Assembly (NCBI GenBank): GCA_031277795.1
Contig: JAITLQ010000015.1
Coordinates: forward strand, 465,667 to 529,666
Direction: 5' to 3'
DNA from: Arthrobacter sp.
Lineage (GTDB): Bacteria > Actinomycetota > Actinomycetes > Actinomycetales > Micrococcaceae
Length of the DNA: 64,000 bases
Part shown: positions 54,534-64,000 of the stretch, one piece after another
Layout: each line of letters begins with the position of its first letter
Position numbering within the stretch: position 1 is the stretch's first letter
Position numbers and translations under genes: made by a program
Notes under the pieces: model-generated
What the model was told of the DNA's origin: nothing
Database searches by the model: none
The model's input: the letters and a program-made list of their open reading frames with translations, nothing else

Positions 54534-55778
54534 TTACACCAGCCAGGCGGCCTCGTGGTTCCCTGCCAGCTCGTCGGCGATGGAGCGCACCTGCTCGTAG
54601 CCCGTCGGGAGCAGGAACGTGGGCGCGCGGCCGTAGGACTTCATGCCCACGATGAAGACGTTGGCGTCGGGATGGGAGAGCTCGGCGACGCCGTGCGGTT
54701 CCACCGAGCCGCAGGAGTGCAGGTTCGGGTCGATGAGCCCGGCCAGCGCGCGCGGCGCCTCCACGACGTCGTCGATGGCCAGGCGCAGTTCACGCAGGGG
54801 AGTAAGGTCCGGGCGGAAGCCCGTGGCCGCGACCGCCTGGTCCGCCTCGAGCGAGAACCCGACCCCGCGCCGTCGTCCGGCGAGGTGAAGCCGGCCTCCG
54901 GCCACGCTGGCGTGGTCGATCTCGAAGGAGACGACGAGCGTGATGACGCCGTCGCGCACGAGCGCCTGCAGGTCGGTGCCGAGCTTGCCGCGGGCCTCGA
55001 GCTCGTCGTTGACCGAGCCGTAGACGCGCGTGGGGCGCGCGCCGCGGACCACCCACGTGATCCGCGTGCCGTCGCTGGCGCGCGCCAGTTGGGCGAGCTT
55101 GAGCAGGGTGTTGGCCGCGGAGTGGCCGGCGCCCACCACCACGGTGTGGCGGCCGGCGAAGCGCTCGCGGTCGGCGCCCAGCACGTCCGGGAGGGCGCCG
55201 AGGATGCGCTCGCCTGCCGCCGCGTCCCGCACGGGTAAGCCGGAGGAAAGGATCGAGTTGGGCTGGCCGTAGGTGCCTGAGGCATCGATGACGGCGCGGG
55301 CGTTGAGCGTGCGCGTGCCGCAGCGTTCGCGCAGCTGCAGCTGGAACGGGGCCTTCGCGCGCTCGGCGCTGCGGGTGCGGTCCATGCCCTCCTTGGACAC
55401 CCCGGTGACCGTGGCGCCGTAGCGGATGACGGCCGCCAGCTCCGGAGTCCGCGAGAGCGGGGTGAGGTAGTCGCGCAGGAACTCGGCGCCGCTGGGGTTC
55501 TTGGCGGCCTCCGGGGCCTCCCAGCCGTGCCGCTCCAGGAGCCGTGCCGCGGCGTCGTTCACCACGTACTCCCACGGGGAGAAGAAGCGCGTGTGGCCCC
55601 ACTGGGACATTGCGTGACCGGCGCTCGCGCCGGCCTCCAGCACGACGACGCTTTGGCCGCGTTCCAGCAGTTCGGCGGCGGCCGCCAGGCCAACGGGGCC
55701 GGCGCCGATGATCGCGATGGGCAGGCCGGTCAGGCACGGATCCTTGGCGGCGGGAGGAACGGAGAGCTGGAGGGTCAT
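54534..55778 (-). CDS. FAD-dependent monooxygenase-like protein of the arsenic locus (ArsO-type)
   Basis: The 414-residue protein has an FAD motif IIGAGPVGLAAAAELLERG (GxGxxG at 25-30) and an NADPH motif VVGAGHSAANTLLKLA near residue 214, like flavin monooxygenases and ArsO proteins found beside arsenic genes. Its precise reaction is not established. It lies 47 bp downstream of arsC on the same strand. The stop is TAA, rare in this GC-rich setting, and is followed in frame by a Cys-rich tail. Confidence 0.78.
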   Translation of the reverse strand: MTLQLSVPPAAKDPCLTGLPIAIIGAGPVGLAAAAELLERGQSVVVLEAGASAGHAMSQWGHTRFFSPWEYVVNDAAARLLERHGWEAPEAAKNPSGAEFLRDYLTPLSRTPELAAVIRYGATVTGVSKEGMDRTRSAERAKAPFQLQLRERCGTRTLNARAVIDASGTYGQPNSILSSGLPVRDAAAGERILGALPDVLGADRERFAGRHTVVVGAGHSAANTLLKLAQLARASDGTRITWVVRGARPTRVYGSVNDELEARGKLGTDLQALVRDGVITLVVSFEIDHASVAGGRLHLAGRRRGVGFSLEADQAVAATGFRPDLTPLRELRLAIDDVVEAPRALAGLIDPNLHSCGSVEPHGVAELSHPDANVFIVGMKSYGRAPTFLLPTGYEQVRSIADELAGNHEAAWLV

Positions 55779-55825
55779 GGCTGCCTTGAGGTGGTGGGCG
55801 GGGGAGTGGGCGTGAGGGGAAGCGC

Positions 55826-56230
55826 TCAGGCGGGGAGGAGGTCGGCGAGGAGCGCCTCGACGCGGGCCTTGATGTCGTCGCGGACCGTGCGCACGGTCTC
55901 GATGCCCTGGCCGGCCGGATCCGTGAGTTCCCAGTCCTCGTAGCGCTTGCCGGGGAAGATGGGGCACGCGTCGCCGCAGCCCATGGTGATGACGGCGTCG
56001 GAGGCGCGCACGTCCTCGGTGGCGAGGATCCGCGGGGTGTTGCCGGAGATGTCGATGCCGACCTCGGCCATGGCCGCCACGGCAACGGGGTTGATGCCCT
56101 CCGCCGGGGCGGAGCCGCCGGAGAGGGCCTCGACGCGGTCGCCGGCGAAGTGGCGCAGCCAGCCGGCGGCCATCTGCGAGCGGCCGGCGTTGTGGACGCA
56201 GACGAAGAGGACGGTAGGGCGCAGCGGCAT
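55826..56230 (-). CDS. arsC: Arsenate reductase, LMW-phosphatase type
   Basis: The 134-residue protein has the CX5R loop C11-VHNAG-R17, further cysteines Cys85 and Cys89 (MGCGDACP) and the DPAG acid motif (Asp104). This is the thioredoxin- or mycothiol-coupled ArsC type found in actinobacteria. It reduces arsenate to arsenite. It is divergent from arsR, with the operator between them. Confidence 0.92.
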   Translation of the reverse strand: MPLRPTVLFVCVHNAGRSQMAAGWLRHFAGDRVEALSGGSAPAEGINPVAVAAMAEVGIDISGNTPRILATEDVRASDAVITMGCGDACPIFPGKRYEDWELTDPAGQGIETVRTVRDDIKARVEALLADLLPA

Positions 56231-56265
56231 GGTGGGCCTCTCGGGGTGGGGCGGAACCCGGATTT

Positions 56266-56289
56266 AGACATCGACGATCATCGATGTCT
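56266..56289. promoter_or_regulatory. ArsR operator
   Basis: AGACATCGA-N6-TCGATGTCT is a perfect 9-bp-arm inverted repeat in the 111-bp gap between arsC and arsR. A half-site (TAGACATAGATG) follows. It is positioned to control both directions. Confidence 0.75.
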
Positions 56290-56341
56290 GGAGTATGGTG
56301 GTAGACATAGATGAACGTCAATCTCTGATGCGGAGGTCCCC

Positions 56342-56716
56342 GTGGCTCGTGTTGCTGTTCCCGCTCCGACCCTCGGCGCGCCCGCGGTCGATGAGGGGCG
56401 CTGCTGCGTGGCGCCCGGCGGCGTCCCGCTCACGGAGGCGCAGGCCGTTGAACTCTCCGCGAAGTTCAAGGCGCTCGCCGACCACAAGCGGCTCACGATC
56501 CTCTCCATCGTGGCGGCCTCCGGCGCCGAGGAAACCTGCGTCTGCGACATCCAGGAGCCGCTGGACCTGAGCCAGCCCACGGTGTCCCACCACCTCAAGA
56601 TCCTGGTGGATGCGGGGCTGCTGGCCCGCGAAAAGCGTGGGGTGTGGGCCTACTACTCGCTCGTGCCCGGCGCGCTCGAGGCGCTTGCCGCGACCCTGGT
56701 GACGCCCGGCGCCTGA
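56342..56716 (+). CDS. arsR: Arsenite-responsive repressor ArsR
   Basis: The 124-residue winged-helix protein has the metal-site motif ETCVCDI (Cys66, Cys68) in the first DNA-binding helix region, as in the E. coli-type ArsR, and a further Cys21-Cys22 pair near the N-terminus. DLSQPTVSHHLKILVDAGLL forms the recognition helix. GTG 56342 has CGGAGG at 6 bases. It should release DNA when As(III) binds. Confidence 0.92.
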   Translation: MARVAVPAPTLGAPAVDEGRCCVAPGGVPLTEAQAVELSAKFKALADHKRLTILSIVAASGAEETCVCDIQEPLDLSQPTVSHHLKILVDAGLLAREKRGVWAYYSLVPGALEALAATLVTPGA

Positions 56717-56791
56717 GGCCGGTCAGTGCCCGAGGTCTGCTGCCGGGGTGCAAGGGGAGCGAGCTTGGCTGGCGGCGCCTAGCATCGAATC

Positions 56792-56944
56792 ATGCTCGAA
56801 CCTCCGTTGCTGCATGACGATCCGATGTTGTGCGCGCCCCTTTCCGGCGAGTGTGCATCCCGTGTGGGCGGGATCGCCGTCGCCGCTCTCGGCGAAGATC
56901 GGGGCAGTTCAGGGGCCGCCCGACGGGATGTGGATGCCGCGTGA
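56792..56944 (+). CDS. 50-residue ORF in the arsenic locus
   Basis: A small frame starts at ATG 56792 (LEPPLLHDDPMLCAPLSGEC...) and ends in a GTGA overlap with the arsenite-permease start, a coupling arrangement used throughout this genome. It has two cysteines, C14 and C21, and otherwise no known domain. A 5-bp dyad AGCAT-CGAATC-ATGCT covers its start. It may be a leader peptide or a relic; I do not recognise it. Confidence 0.35.
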   Translation: MLEPPLLHDDPMLCAPLSGECASRVGGIAVAALGEDRGSSGAARRDVDAA

Positions 56945-57918
56945 GTCGCATCGTGGACTGGTGGGACCGCCACCAGATTGCCTTGTACTTACTTGCCCTG
57001 GCCGCTGGCGCGGCGCTCGGGTTGGCGGCCCCGGGCGCGGCCCCCGTGCTGGCTCATTCCATCAACCCGGTGCTCGCGTTGCTGCTCTTCGCCACGTTCC
57101 TGGGCGTCCCGCTCGCGCAGGTGGGCAGCGGCCTGAGGGACGTTCGCTTTCTGCTCGCGCTGCTTGCGGCCAACTTCGTGGTGGTGCCGCTCCTCGTGTG
57201 GGGGTTGACGCGCTTCGTCGCCGACGATCCCGCCCTGCTCGCTGGGGTGCTCCTGGTACTGCTCACGCCGTGTGTTGACTACGTCATCGTCTTTACCGGC
57301 CTGGCCGGCGGCGACCGGGCCCGATTGCTGAGCGCAGCTCCGGTGCTCATGCTCCTTCAGCTGCTGCTCTTGCCGCTCTATCTGGCCCTCACCGCCGGGC
57401 CGGACGTGGTGGGTGTTGTCGACGTCGGCCCCTTCGTCGAGGCGCTGGTGGTGCTCATCCTGCTGCCGCTCGCTGCGGCCGGGTTGATCCAAGTGCTGGC
57501 ACGCCGTCACCGGGCGGGCCGGGCCATCGAGGAGATCATGGCCGCAGCGATGGTGCCGCTCATGATGCTCACCCTGGCGGTTGTCGTGGGATCGCAGATC
57601 GTGGCCGTGGGATCGGCCGTGACCGTGCTGTGGCGCGTCCTTCCCCTGTACCTCGCTTTTGTGGTGCTGGCTGTCGCGGTCGGCGTGGTCGCCGCCAAGG
57701 GCGCCCGCCTGGCGGCCCCCTCCGCGCGTGCCGTGGTGTTCTCGACGGTCACGCGCAATTCGCTCGTGGTCCTCCCGCTCGCGCTGGCGCTGCCCGAGTC
57801 GTTGGCCCTCGCCCCGCTCGCCGTGGTGTCCCAGACGCTCGTGGAGTTGGTGGCCATGGTTGTGCTTGTTCGGCTGGTTCCGAGGCTGATTCCGGCCCCT
57901 GACGCGCCGACGCGCTGA
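56941..57918 (+). CDS. Arsenic resistance permease (ACR3/bile-acid-symporter superfamily)
   Basis: The 325-residue protein has about ten membrane segments, with LTPCVDYVIVFTGLAGGD (Cys111, equivalent in position to the essential Cys of ACR3) and a late VTRNSLVVLPLALALP segment. It probably extrudes arsenite. It differs from classical ACR3 in the second motif, so it belongs to a divergent arsenic-resistance subgroup. Its GTG start overlaps the stop of the 50-residue ORF. A 36-bp palindrome follows 160 bp later. Confidence 0.82.
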   Translation: MSRIVDWWDRHQIALYLLALAAGAALGLAAPGAAPVLAHSINPVLALLLFATFLGVPLAQVGSGLRDVRFLLALLAANFVVVPLLVWGLTRFVADDPALLAGVLLVLLTPCVDYVIVFTGLAGGDRARLLSAAPVLMLLQLLLLPLYLALTAGPDVVGVVDVGPFVEALVVLILLPLAAAGLIQVLARRHRAGRAIEEIMAAAMVPLMMLTLAVVVGSQIVAVGSAVTVLWRVLPLYLAFVVLAVAVGVVAAKGARLAAPSARAVVFSTVTRNSLVVLPLALALPESLALAPLAVVSQTLVELVAMVVLVRLVPRLIPAPDAPTR

Positions 57919-58078
57919 CCCGGGAGCGCGGTGGGGCCCGCGAGCCGTGACCCCACCGCCCGCCCGACCATCCGCCGTCGTGCCCTGAAAACCCTGTAGG
58001 TTCCCGCGCGGCTTGGCCGCAGTGCCTGCGGCTTGCATGAGTGGAACTCGGGATGAGGCTGCCCGCCTGCTCAACGCG

Positions 58079-58114
58079 AGAGCGGCCGTCCGGCATATGC
58101 CGGACGGCCGCTCT
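58079..58114. terminator. 36-bp perfect palindrome between convergent genes
   Basis: AGAGCGGCCGTCCGGCAT meets its exact complement without a loop and ends in TTT on the plus strand. It lies between the arsenic permease (+) and the esterase (-) and probably terminates both. Confidence 0.78.
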
Positions 58115-58171
58115 TTCCCCGACGGAAGACAGCATCGGTGGCCGGTGCGGACACTCGACCATGATTGGCGT

Positions 58172-59179
58172 CTAGGCCGTGAAGGGTTCCTTCCCCACAT
58201 GCAAGGCGTTGTACAGGAAATCGATGGTCAGCTGACGCGCCACGTTGGCTGCCTTGGTAGTGCGCAGGCTGTCCAGCAGCAGGAAATCGTGCACCATGCC
58301 CGTCACACGCAGGGATGTCACTGAGACGCCGGCCTCTCGCAGCTTGTTGGCGTACTGCTCTCCCTCATCGCGCAGAACGTCTGCCTCATCGGTAATCACC
58401 AGCGTCTCAGGAAGACCACTGAGCTCCTCGAGGGAAGCTCGCAGCGGGGAGGCGTACTTCTGCTCCCGCTCCGATTCCTCCGTGGTGTAGGCATCCCAGA
58501 ACCACTTCATGCCATCACGCGTCAGGTAGTACCCGTCCTCGAACTGGATGTACGAGGGGGTATCAAAGTCGGCATTCGTCACGGGGTACAGCAGCGCCTG
58601 GGCCTTCAGGCCCAGCCCGCCGCGCTCCTTGTTCATGAGGGCAAAGACGGCGGACATGTTGCCGCCAACGGAATCGCCGGCCACGGCCACGCGGCCGGTG
58701 TCCATGCCATGCTCTCGACCGTGCTCAGCAATCCACTGACCCACCGCGAAGATCTGCTCCACCTGGGTGGGGTACTTGTGCTCGGGGGCACGGTCATACA
58801 CGGGGAAAACGCCCACGGCGTTCGCGCCGACCGTCAACTCGCGGAAGAGGCGATCGTGGGTGTTCTCGTCGCCCAACACCCAGCCGGCGCCGTGAATGTA
58901 GACGAGCACTGGCAGATCGCCCTGCACGCCGCTGGGGCGAATGATGCGCGTGCGGACGGTGCCCCACTGGCCGGCATCGACCTCGACCCACTCTTCGTCC
59001 ACGTCCGGGCGGGCAACGCCCTCACCGGACTGGAGGTCCGCAAGGATCTGACGCCCCTGCTCCGGCGGCACCTCATAGATCCGCGGATGCGGGAACGTGG
59101 CATCGGCGAGTTCCTGCGCCTCGGGCTCGAGGAACGGGGTGATGGGCTCTGGGATTTGAGACACGTTCTGCTCCTTCAT
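58172..59179 (-). CDS. Alpha/beta hydrolase (hormone-sensitive-lipase-type esterase)
   Basis: The 335-residue protein has the HGAGW oxyanion motif near residue 95, the nucleophile elbow GDSVGGN near 166, DEADVLRDEG and GMVHDF for the Asp and His of the triad. This is the HSL-type carboxylesterase family, acting on short acyl esters. Codon use is less GC-biased than in the neighbours, which hints at transfer. ATG 59179 follows GGGGAGGTAG at a longer than usual distance. The gene stands alone. Confidence 0.85.
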   Translation of the reverse strand: MKEQNVSQIPEPITPFLEPEAQELADATFPHPRIYEVPPEQGRQILADLQSGEGVARPDVDEEWVEVDAGQWGTVRTRIIRPSGVQGDLPVLVYIHGAGWVLGDENTHDRLFRELTVGANAVGVFPVYDRAPEHKYPTQVEQIFAVGQWIAEHGREHGMDTGRVAVAGDSVGGNMSAVFALMNKERGGLGLKAQALLYPVTNADFDTPSYIQFEDGYYLTRDGMKWFWDAYTTEESEREQKYASPLRASLEELSGLPETLVITDEADVLRDEGEQYANKLREAGVSVTSLRVTGMVHDFLLLDSLRTTKAANVARQLTIDFLYNALHVGKEPFTA

Positions 59180-59242
59180 GGTGATATCTGAACTACCTCC
59201 CCTGAGACGATGTTTCTGGCGTTGAAATGAATACTACGAACG

Positions 59243-59515
59243 GTGATACCCATTGACACGGGTATTGTCACAATGGTGACGAGCGACACATCTAGAGCGG
59301 TTAGCGACACCCGATTCGTTGAGGTGGCCGTAGTTCACGACCCCCAGGCGCAGCCTTCTGTAGGCCACGGACTGGGCGACGTTCTTCGCGTGATCAATGA
59401 ACAGTTGGATCTCGCGAATGCTCCCGGTCTCCCGGTTCGGGTGAGTCTCTGCGAGTGGCTGCAGGACGATGCTGACCGCACCCGCGACTCACGGCGCTTG
59501 TGCAGTGGAATTTGA
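59243..59515 (+). CDS. Doubtful 90-residue ORF
   Basis: A frame of 90 residues opens divergently from the esterase gene, with VEVAVVHDPQAQ and LGDVLRVINEQLDL segments. No ribosome site or domain is visible. The rest of 59180-59863 holds no gene. It could be a remnant of a regulator or chance. Confidence 0.2.
   Translation: MIPIDTGIVTMVTSDTSRAVSDTRFVEVAVVHDPQAQPSVGHGLGDVLRVINEQLDLANAPGLPVRVSLCEWLQDDADRTRDSRRLCSGI
59246..59280. promoter_or_regulatory. Two inverted repeats upstream of the esterase gene
   Basis: ATACCC-N8-GGGTAT (59246-59265) and GTCAC-AATG-GTGAC (59267-59280) lie about 70-100 bp upstream of the esterase start. They could bind a regulator encoded elsewhere. Confidence 0.45.
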
Positions 59516-59755
59516 GCGCTGTTTCCCCGCCGTCCGTCGCCGTCGATGCCGTCGCGGCGGATGGCCCTTCCCGAAGGCGGGGCTTGCGCAGACCACCTGA
59601 CGGGCTCCGCTGTAGAAGGAGAAGATCGGGCGCACGGGTGCGCTCCACGCCGTACGCGGCGGGCAAGAAAGTGAGACGTGGCCACGTGGGGAGAGGTCCC
59701 GCAGGCCCACCCAAAAGTTCACCTCCCCGACCGGAATAACCCCTGCCCATCAATA

Positions 59756-59776
59756 GTTGAGTGAAGTAGACTCAAG
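59756..59776. promoter_or_regulatory. HAIR element upstream of clpB
   Basis: GTTGAGT-GAAGTAG-ACTCAAG matches the HspR operator consensus with one change and lies 87 bp before the clpB start. It places clpB in the HspR regulon. Confidence 0.9.
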
Positions 59777-59821
59777 TTTGAATCCGGGCCCCGTCAGGGA
59801 CCCGGCTGGACACGCTCCCGC

Positions 59822-59839
59822 GGCCACCCGCCGTCGGGC
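59822..59839. repeat. Dispersed 18-bp word in the clpB leader
   Basis: GGCCACCCGCCGTCGGGC, identical to 21504-21521 and inverse to 13315-13332. It lies between the HAIR site and the clpB start, so it is probably transcribed as part of the 5' leader. Confidence 0.8.
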
Positions 59840-59863
59840 CCCAGACGAGGAGAAAGGACAAGC

Positions 59864-62494
<2,631 letters not shown>

Positions 62495-62508
62495 GTCCGC
62501 TTTGAGCG

Positions 62509-62545
62509 AAGCGCCGCCGGGGTGTGCCACACCCCGGCGGCGCTT
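62509..62545 (+). terminator. Palindromic terminator after clpB
   Basis: AAGCGCCGCCGGGGTGTG and its complement pair over 18 bp around one base, 14 bp after the stop. There is no T-tract. Confidence 0.8.
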
Positions 62546-62652
62546 CCTCACCGTGTACGCTTAGGAGCACGGAACATTTACACATCCATCGGGGCCTCTT
62601 CCGCTAACACGGGGGACCTGCCCCGATGTCGAGCGAAAAAGGGGGTCACGCC

Positions 62653-62886
62653 ATGGGGCGCGGCCGTCAGAAGGCAAAAGCGACGCGGCAGGCCCGGGAG
62701 ATGAAGTACTACTCCCCGGGTACGGATCTGCATGCACTCGAGCGAGAGCTCGGGAGTAGCGGGGGTTATCCGCAGCCGACCGAGTGGGTGGAACCCGCCG
62801 ACGAGGTCGACGAGGATGACGAGTACGCGGAGTACACGTCGAAGTACGATGTCGAGGATGACGAGGACGAGCCGCGCCGCGGTTGA
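62653..62886 (+). CDS. DUF3073 small protein
   Basis: A 77-residue protein beginning MGRGRQKAKATRQAREMKYYSPG, the hallmark of the DUF3073 family of actinobacteria, followed by a strongly acidic C-terminal half (DEVDEDDEYAEY). The basic start and acidic end suggest a nucleic-acid- or ribosome-associated role, but none is known. ATG 62653 was chosen to match the family; an in-frame ATG at 62626 adds residues not seen in it. Confidence 0.88.
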   Translation: MGRGRQKAKATRQAREMKYYSPGTDLHALERELGSSGGYPQPTEWVEPADEVDEDDEYAEYTSKYDVEDDEDEPRRG

Positions 62887-62916
62887 TGTCCCTCGCCCGT
62901 TCTAGGCAAGCGAAAG

Positions 62917-62945
62917 AGGGCCGCCCGATCTCGGGCGGCCCTTTC
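62917..62945 (+). terminator. Terminator after the DUF3073 gene
   Basis: AGGGCCGCCCGA pairs with TCGGGCGGCCCT around TC and is followed by TTTC, 30 bp after the stop. Confidence 0.82.
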
Positions 62946-62971
62946 GCGTCCCCTCGCGGTTGCCGCCCCGT

Positions 62972-63015
62972 GCCCGACGCCGGGTGGGCACCCGGGTGCC
63001 CACCCGGCGTCGGGC
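62972..63015. repeat. 44-bp perfect palindrome
   Basis: GCCCGACGCCGGGTGGGCACCC joins its exact complement without a loop. It is a variant of the dispersed GCCCGACGGCGGG word turned into a palindrome, just beyond an ordinary terminator and before the sirtuin gene. Confidence 0.85.
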
Positions 63016-63182
63016 GCTGTTCCGGTGGCCTCCAGCGCACGACGGCGCGGACCTGGTTGGGGTGCCACGCGCCCACTGGGCGCGGGGGGACGCCGGCGGG
63101 CCCGCGGAGCTGCGGGGAATCCGGGCCGGTGGCCGGGTGTTGAGCTAGTGAGCCGCGCAGCGCGGCGCAGAAGGAGTCTTTG

Positions 63183-64000
63183 ATGCCCAGCCGTCACGAT
63201 CCGCAACCCCAGTTCGAGGACGCCCGCCTGAGCGCGGCGCATCGGGCAGCGCTGCGCAGCCTGGACCGCGTGGTGGAGCACACCGCCGAGCCGACGGAGC
63301 CCTCCGTGGCCCGCGAGGCGGTCCTGGAGCAGCTGCGCGCGGGCGACGTGCTCCTGCTGACGGGCGCCGGGATCTCCACCGATTCGGGCATCCCCGACTA
63401 TCGCGGGCCACAGGGCTCGTTACGGCGCTCGCGGCCCATGACCTACCAGGAGTTTCAGGCCGATCCCGAAGCGCGCCAGCGCTACTGGGCGCGCGGCTTT
63501 GTTGGCACGCGGCTCATGGGGCGGGCCCGGCCGAACATCTCTCACCACATCGTGGCCGATTGGCAGCGGCGCGGGCTCCTGAGCGGGATCGTGACGCAGA
63601 ACGTGGACGGGCTACACGCCGCGGCAGGGGCCACCGACGTGGTGGCGTTGCACGGGGACATGCGATCGGTGATCTGCCTCGACTGCGGCAACGCCGAGCC
63701 TCGGGCGTCCTTCGAGGCGCGGCTCGAGGAGGCCAACCCGGGCTACCGCGAGTCGGTGTCGGTGGGGACGCTGGACGTTAACGCGGACGGCGACGTGTCC
63801 CTGGATGCAGACACCGTGGCGCGCTTCCACACCGTGCGTTGCCTCGTCTGCGGCTCCGATCGACTCAAGCCCTCGGTGGTGTACTTCGGGGAGAACGTCC
63901 CGGCGCCCACGCGCGAGCGGGCTGAGGAGCTCAAGGCCGCCTCGAGGTCGCTGCTGGTGGTCGGTTCCTCGCTGGCCGTGATGTCCGGCTATCGCTTTGT
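63183..64000 (+). CDS. Sir2-family NAD-dependent deacylase (3' end outside window)
   Basis: 272 codons are visible before the window ends. The sirtuin motifs are GAGIS (61-65), TQNVDGLH (138-145), catalytic His157 (ALHGDM) and a zinc site from Cys165/Cys168 and Cys220/Cys223, with PSVVYFGENVP following. A ~50-residue N-terminal extension precedes the fold. It removes acyl groups from lysines using NAD. ATG 63183 follows AGAAGGAG. Confidence 0.92.
   Translation, partial: MPSRHDPQPQFEDARLSAAHRAALRSLDRVVEHTAEPTEPSVAREAVLEQLRAGDVLLLTGAGISTDSGIPDYRGPQGSLRRSRPMTYQEFQADPEARQRYWARGFVGTRLMGRARPNISHHIVADWQRRGLLSGIVTQNVDGLHAAAGATDVVALHGDMRSVICLDCGNAEPRASFEARLEEANPGYRESVSVGTLDVNADGDVSLDADTVARFHTVRCLVCGSDRLKPSVVYFGENVPAPTRERAEELKAASRSLLVVGSSLAVMSGYRF

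Overview
The window is very GC-rich DNA with dense, short-spaced genes and many GTG starts. The content points to a high-GC Gram-positive bacterium of the Micrococcales, possibly Micrococcaceae. The evidence is HspR/HAIR control of dnaK and clpB, an LAXTG-anchored thioester surface protein, a fused MrpA-MrpB antiporter subunit, DUF3073 and DUF4235 proteins, and VanY-type peptidases. No phage, integrase, insertion sequence or CRISPR array was recognised. The genus cannot be fixed from the sequence alone.

Layout. 1-14.7 kb holds a CopD-CtaG membrane protein (cut by the window edge), a thioredoxin-NHL protein, an MFS exporter, a coupled HerA-like ATPase/AmiS-UreI channel/GyrI-like operon, an AEC transporter, tRNA-Gly(CCC), an SseB-like protein, two tandem VanY-like peptidases, dcd and a second MFS protein. 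14.9-21.5 kb is a six-gene Mrp Na+/H+ antiporter operon in which every junction is a 4-base overlap. 22.1-25.5 kb is a TPP riboswitch driving a YkoEDC-type ECF transporter. 25.5-28.7 kb is an accessory-looking stretch with a decayed aminotransferase fragment, an LAXTG thioester adhesin with a CRP-like site, and about 1 kb of lower-GC DNA without a recognisable gene. 28.7-31.8 kb is an unusual two-module sensor kinase with its response regulator. 31.8-40.1 kb carries an aminotransferase, cardiolipin synthase, a phosphatase/kinase pair, a methyltransferase, a LysE exporter, and a divergent MarR/MMPL pair. 40.2-44.6 kb is dnaK-grpE-dnaJ-hspR. 45.0-54.4 kb holds trmB, an MFS protein, amt and a set of amino-nitrogen enzymes with a LysR regulator. 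54.5-57.9 kb is an arsenic-resistance locus. 58.2-64 kb holds an esterase, clpB, a DUF3073 protein and a sirtuin cut by the window end.

Working together: HspR, made from the last gene of the dnaK operon, probably represses both that operon and clpB through three HAIR elements. ArsR probably represses both arms of the arsenic locus through a 24-bp inverted repeat. TPP probably shuts off YkoEDC translation through a hairpin that hides the Shine-Dalgarno sequence.

The least explained signal is a set of long, near-perfect intergenic palindromes (arms about 14-30 bp, often no loop, mostly no T-tract). One of them occurs twice with pair-preserving substitutions. There is also a dispersed 18-bp word, GCCCGACGGCGGGTGGCC, that recurs between genes. 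Other points of note are a TAA stop that cuts a Cys-rich tail off the arsenic-locus flavoprotein, and a nonsense-bearing relic of a gene whose intact paralogue lies 6 kb away.
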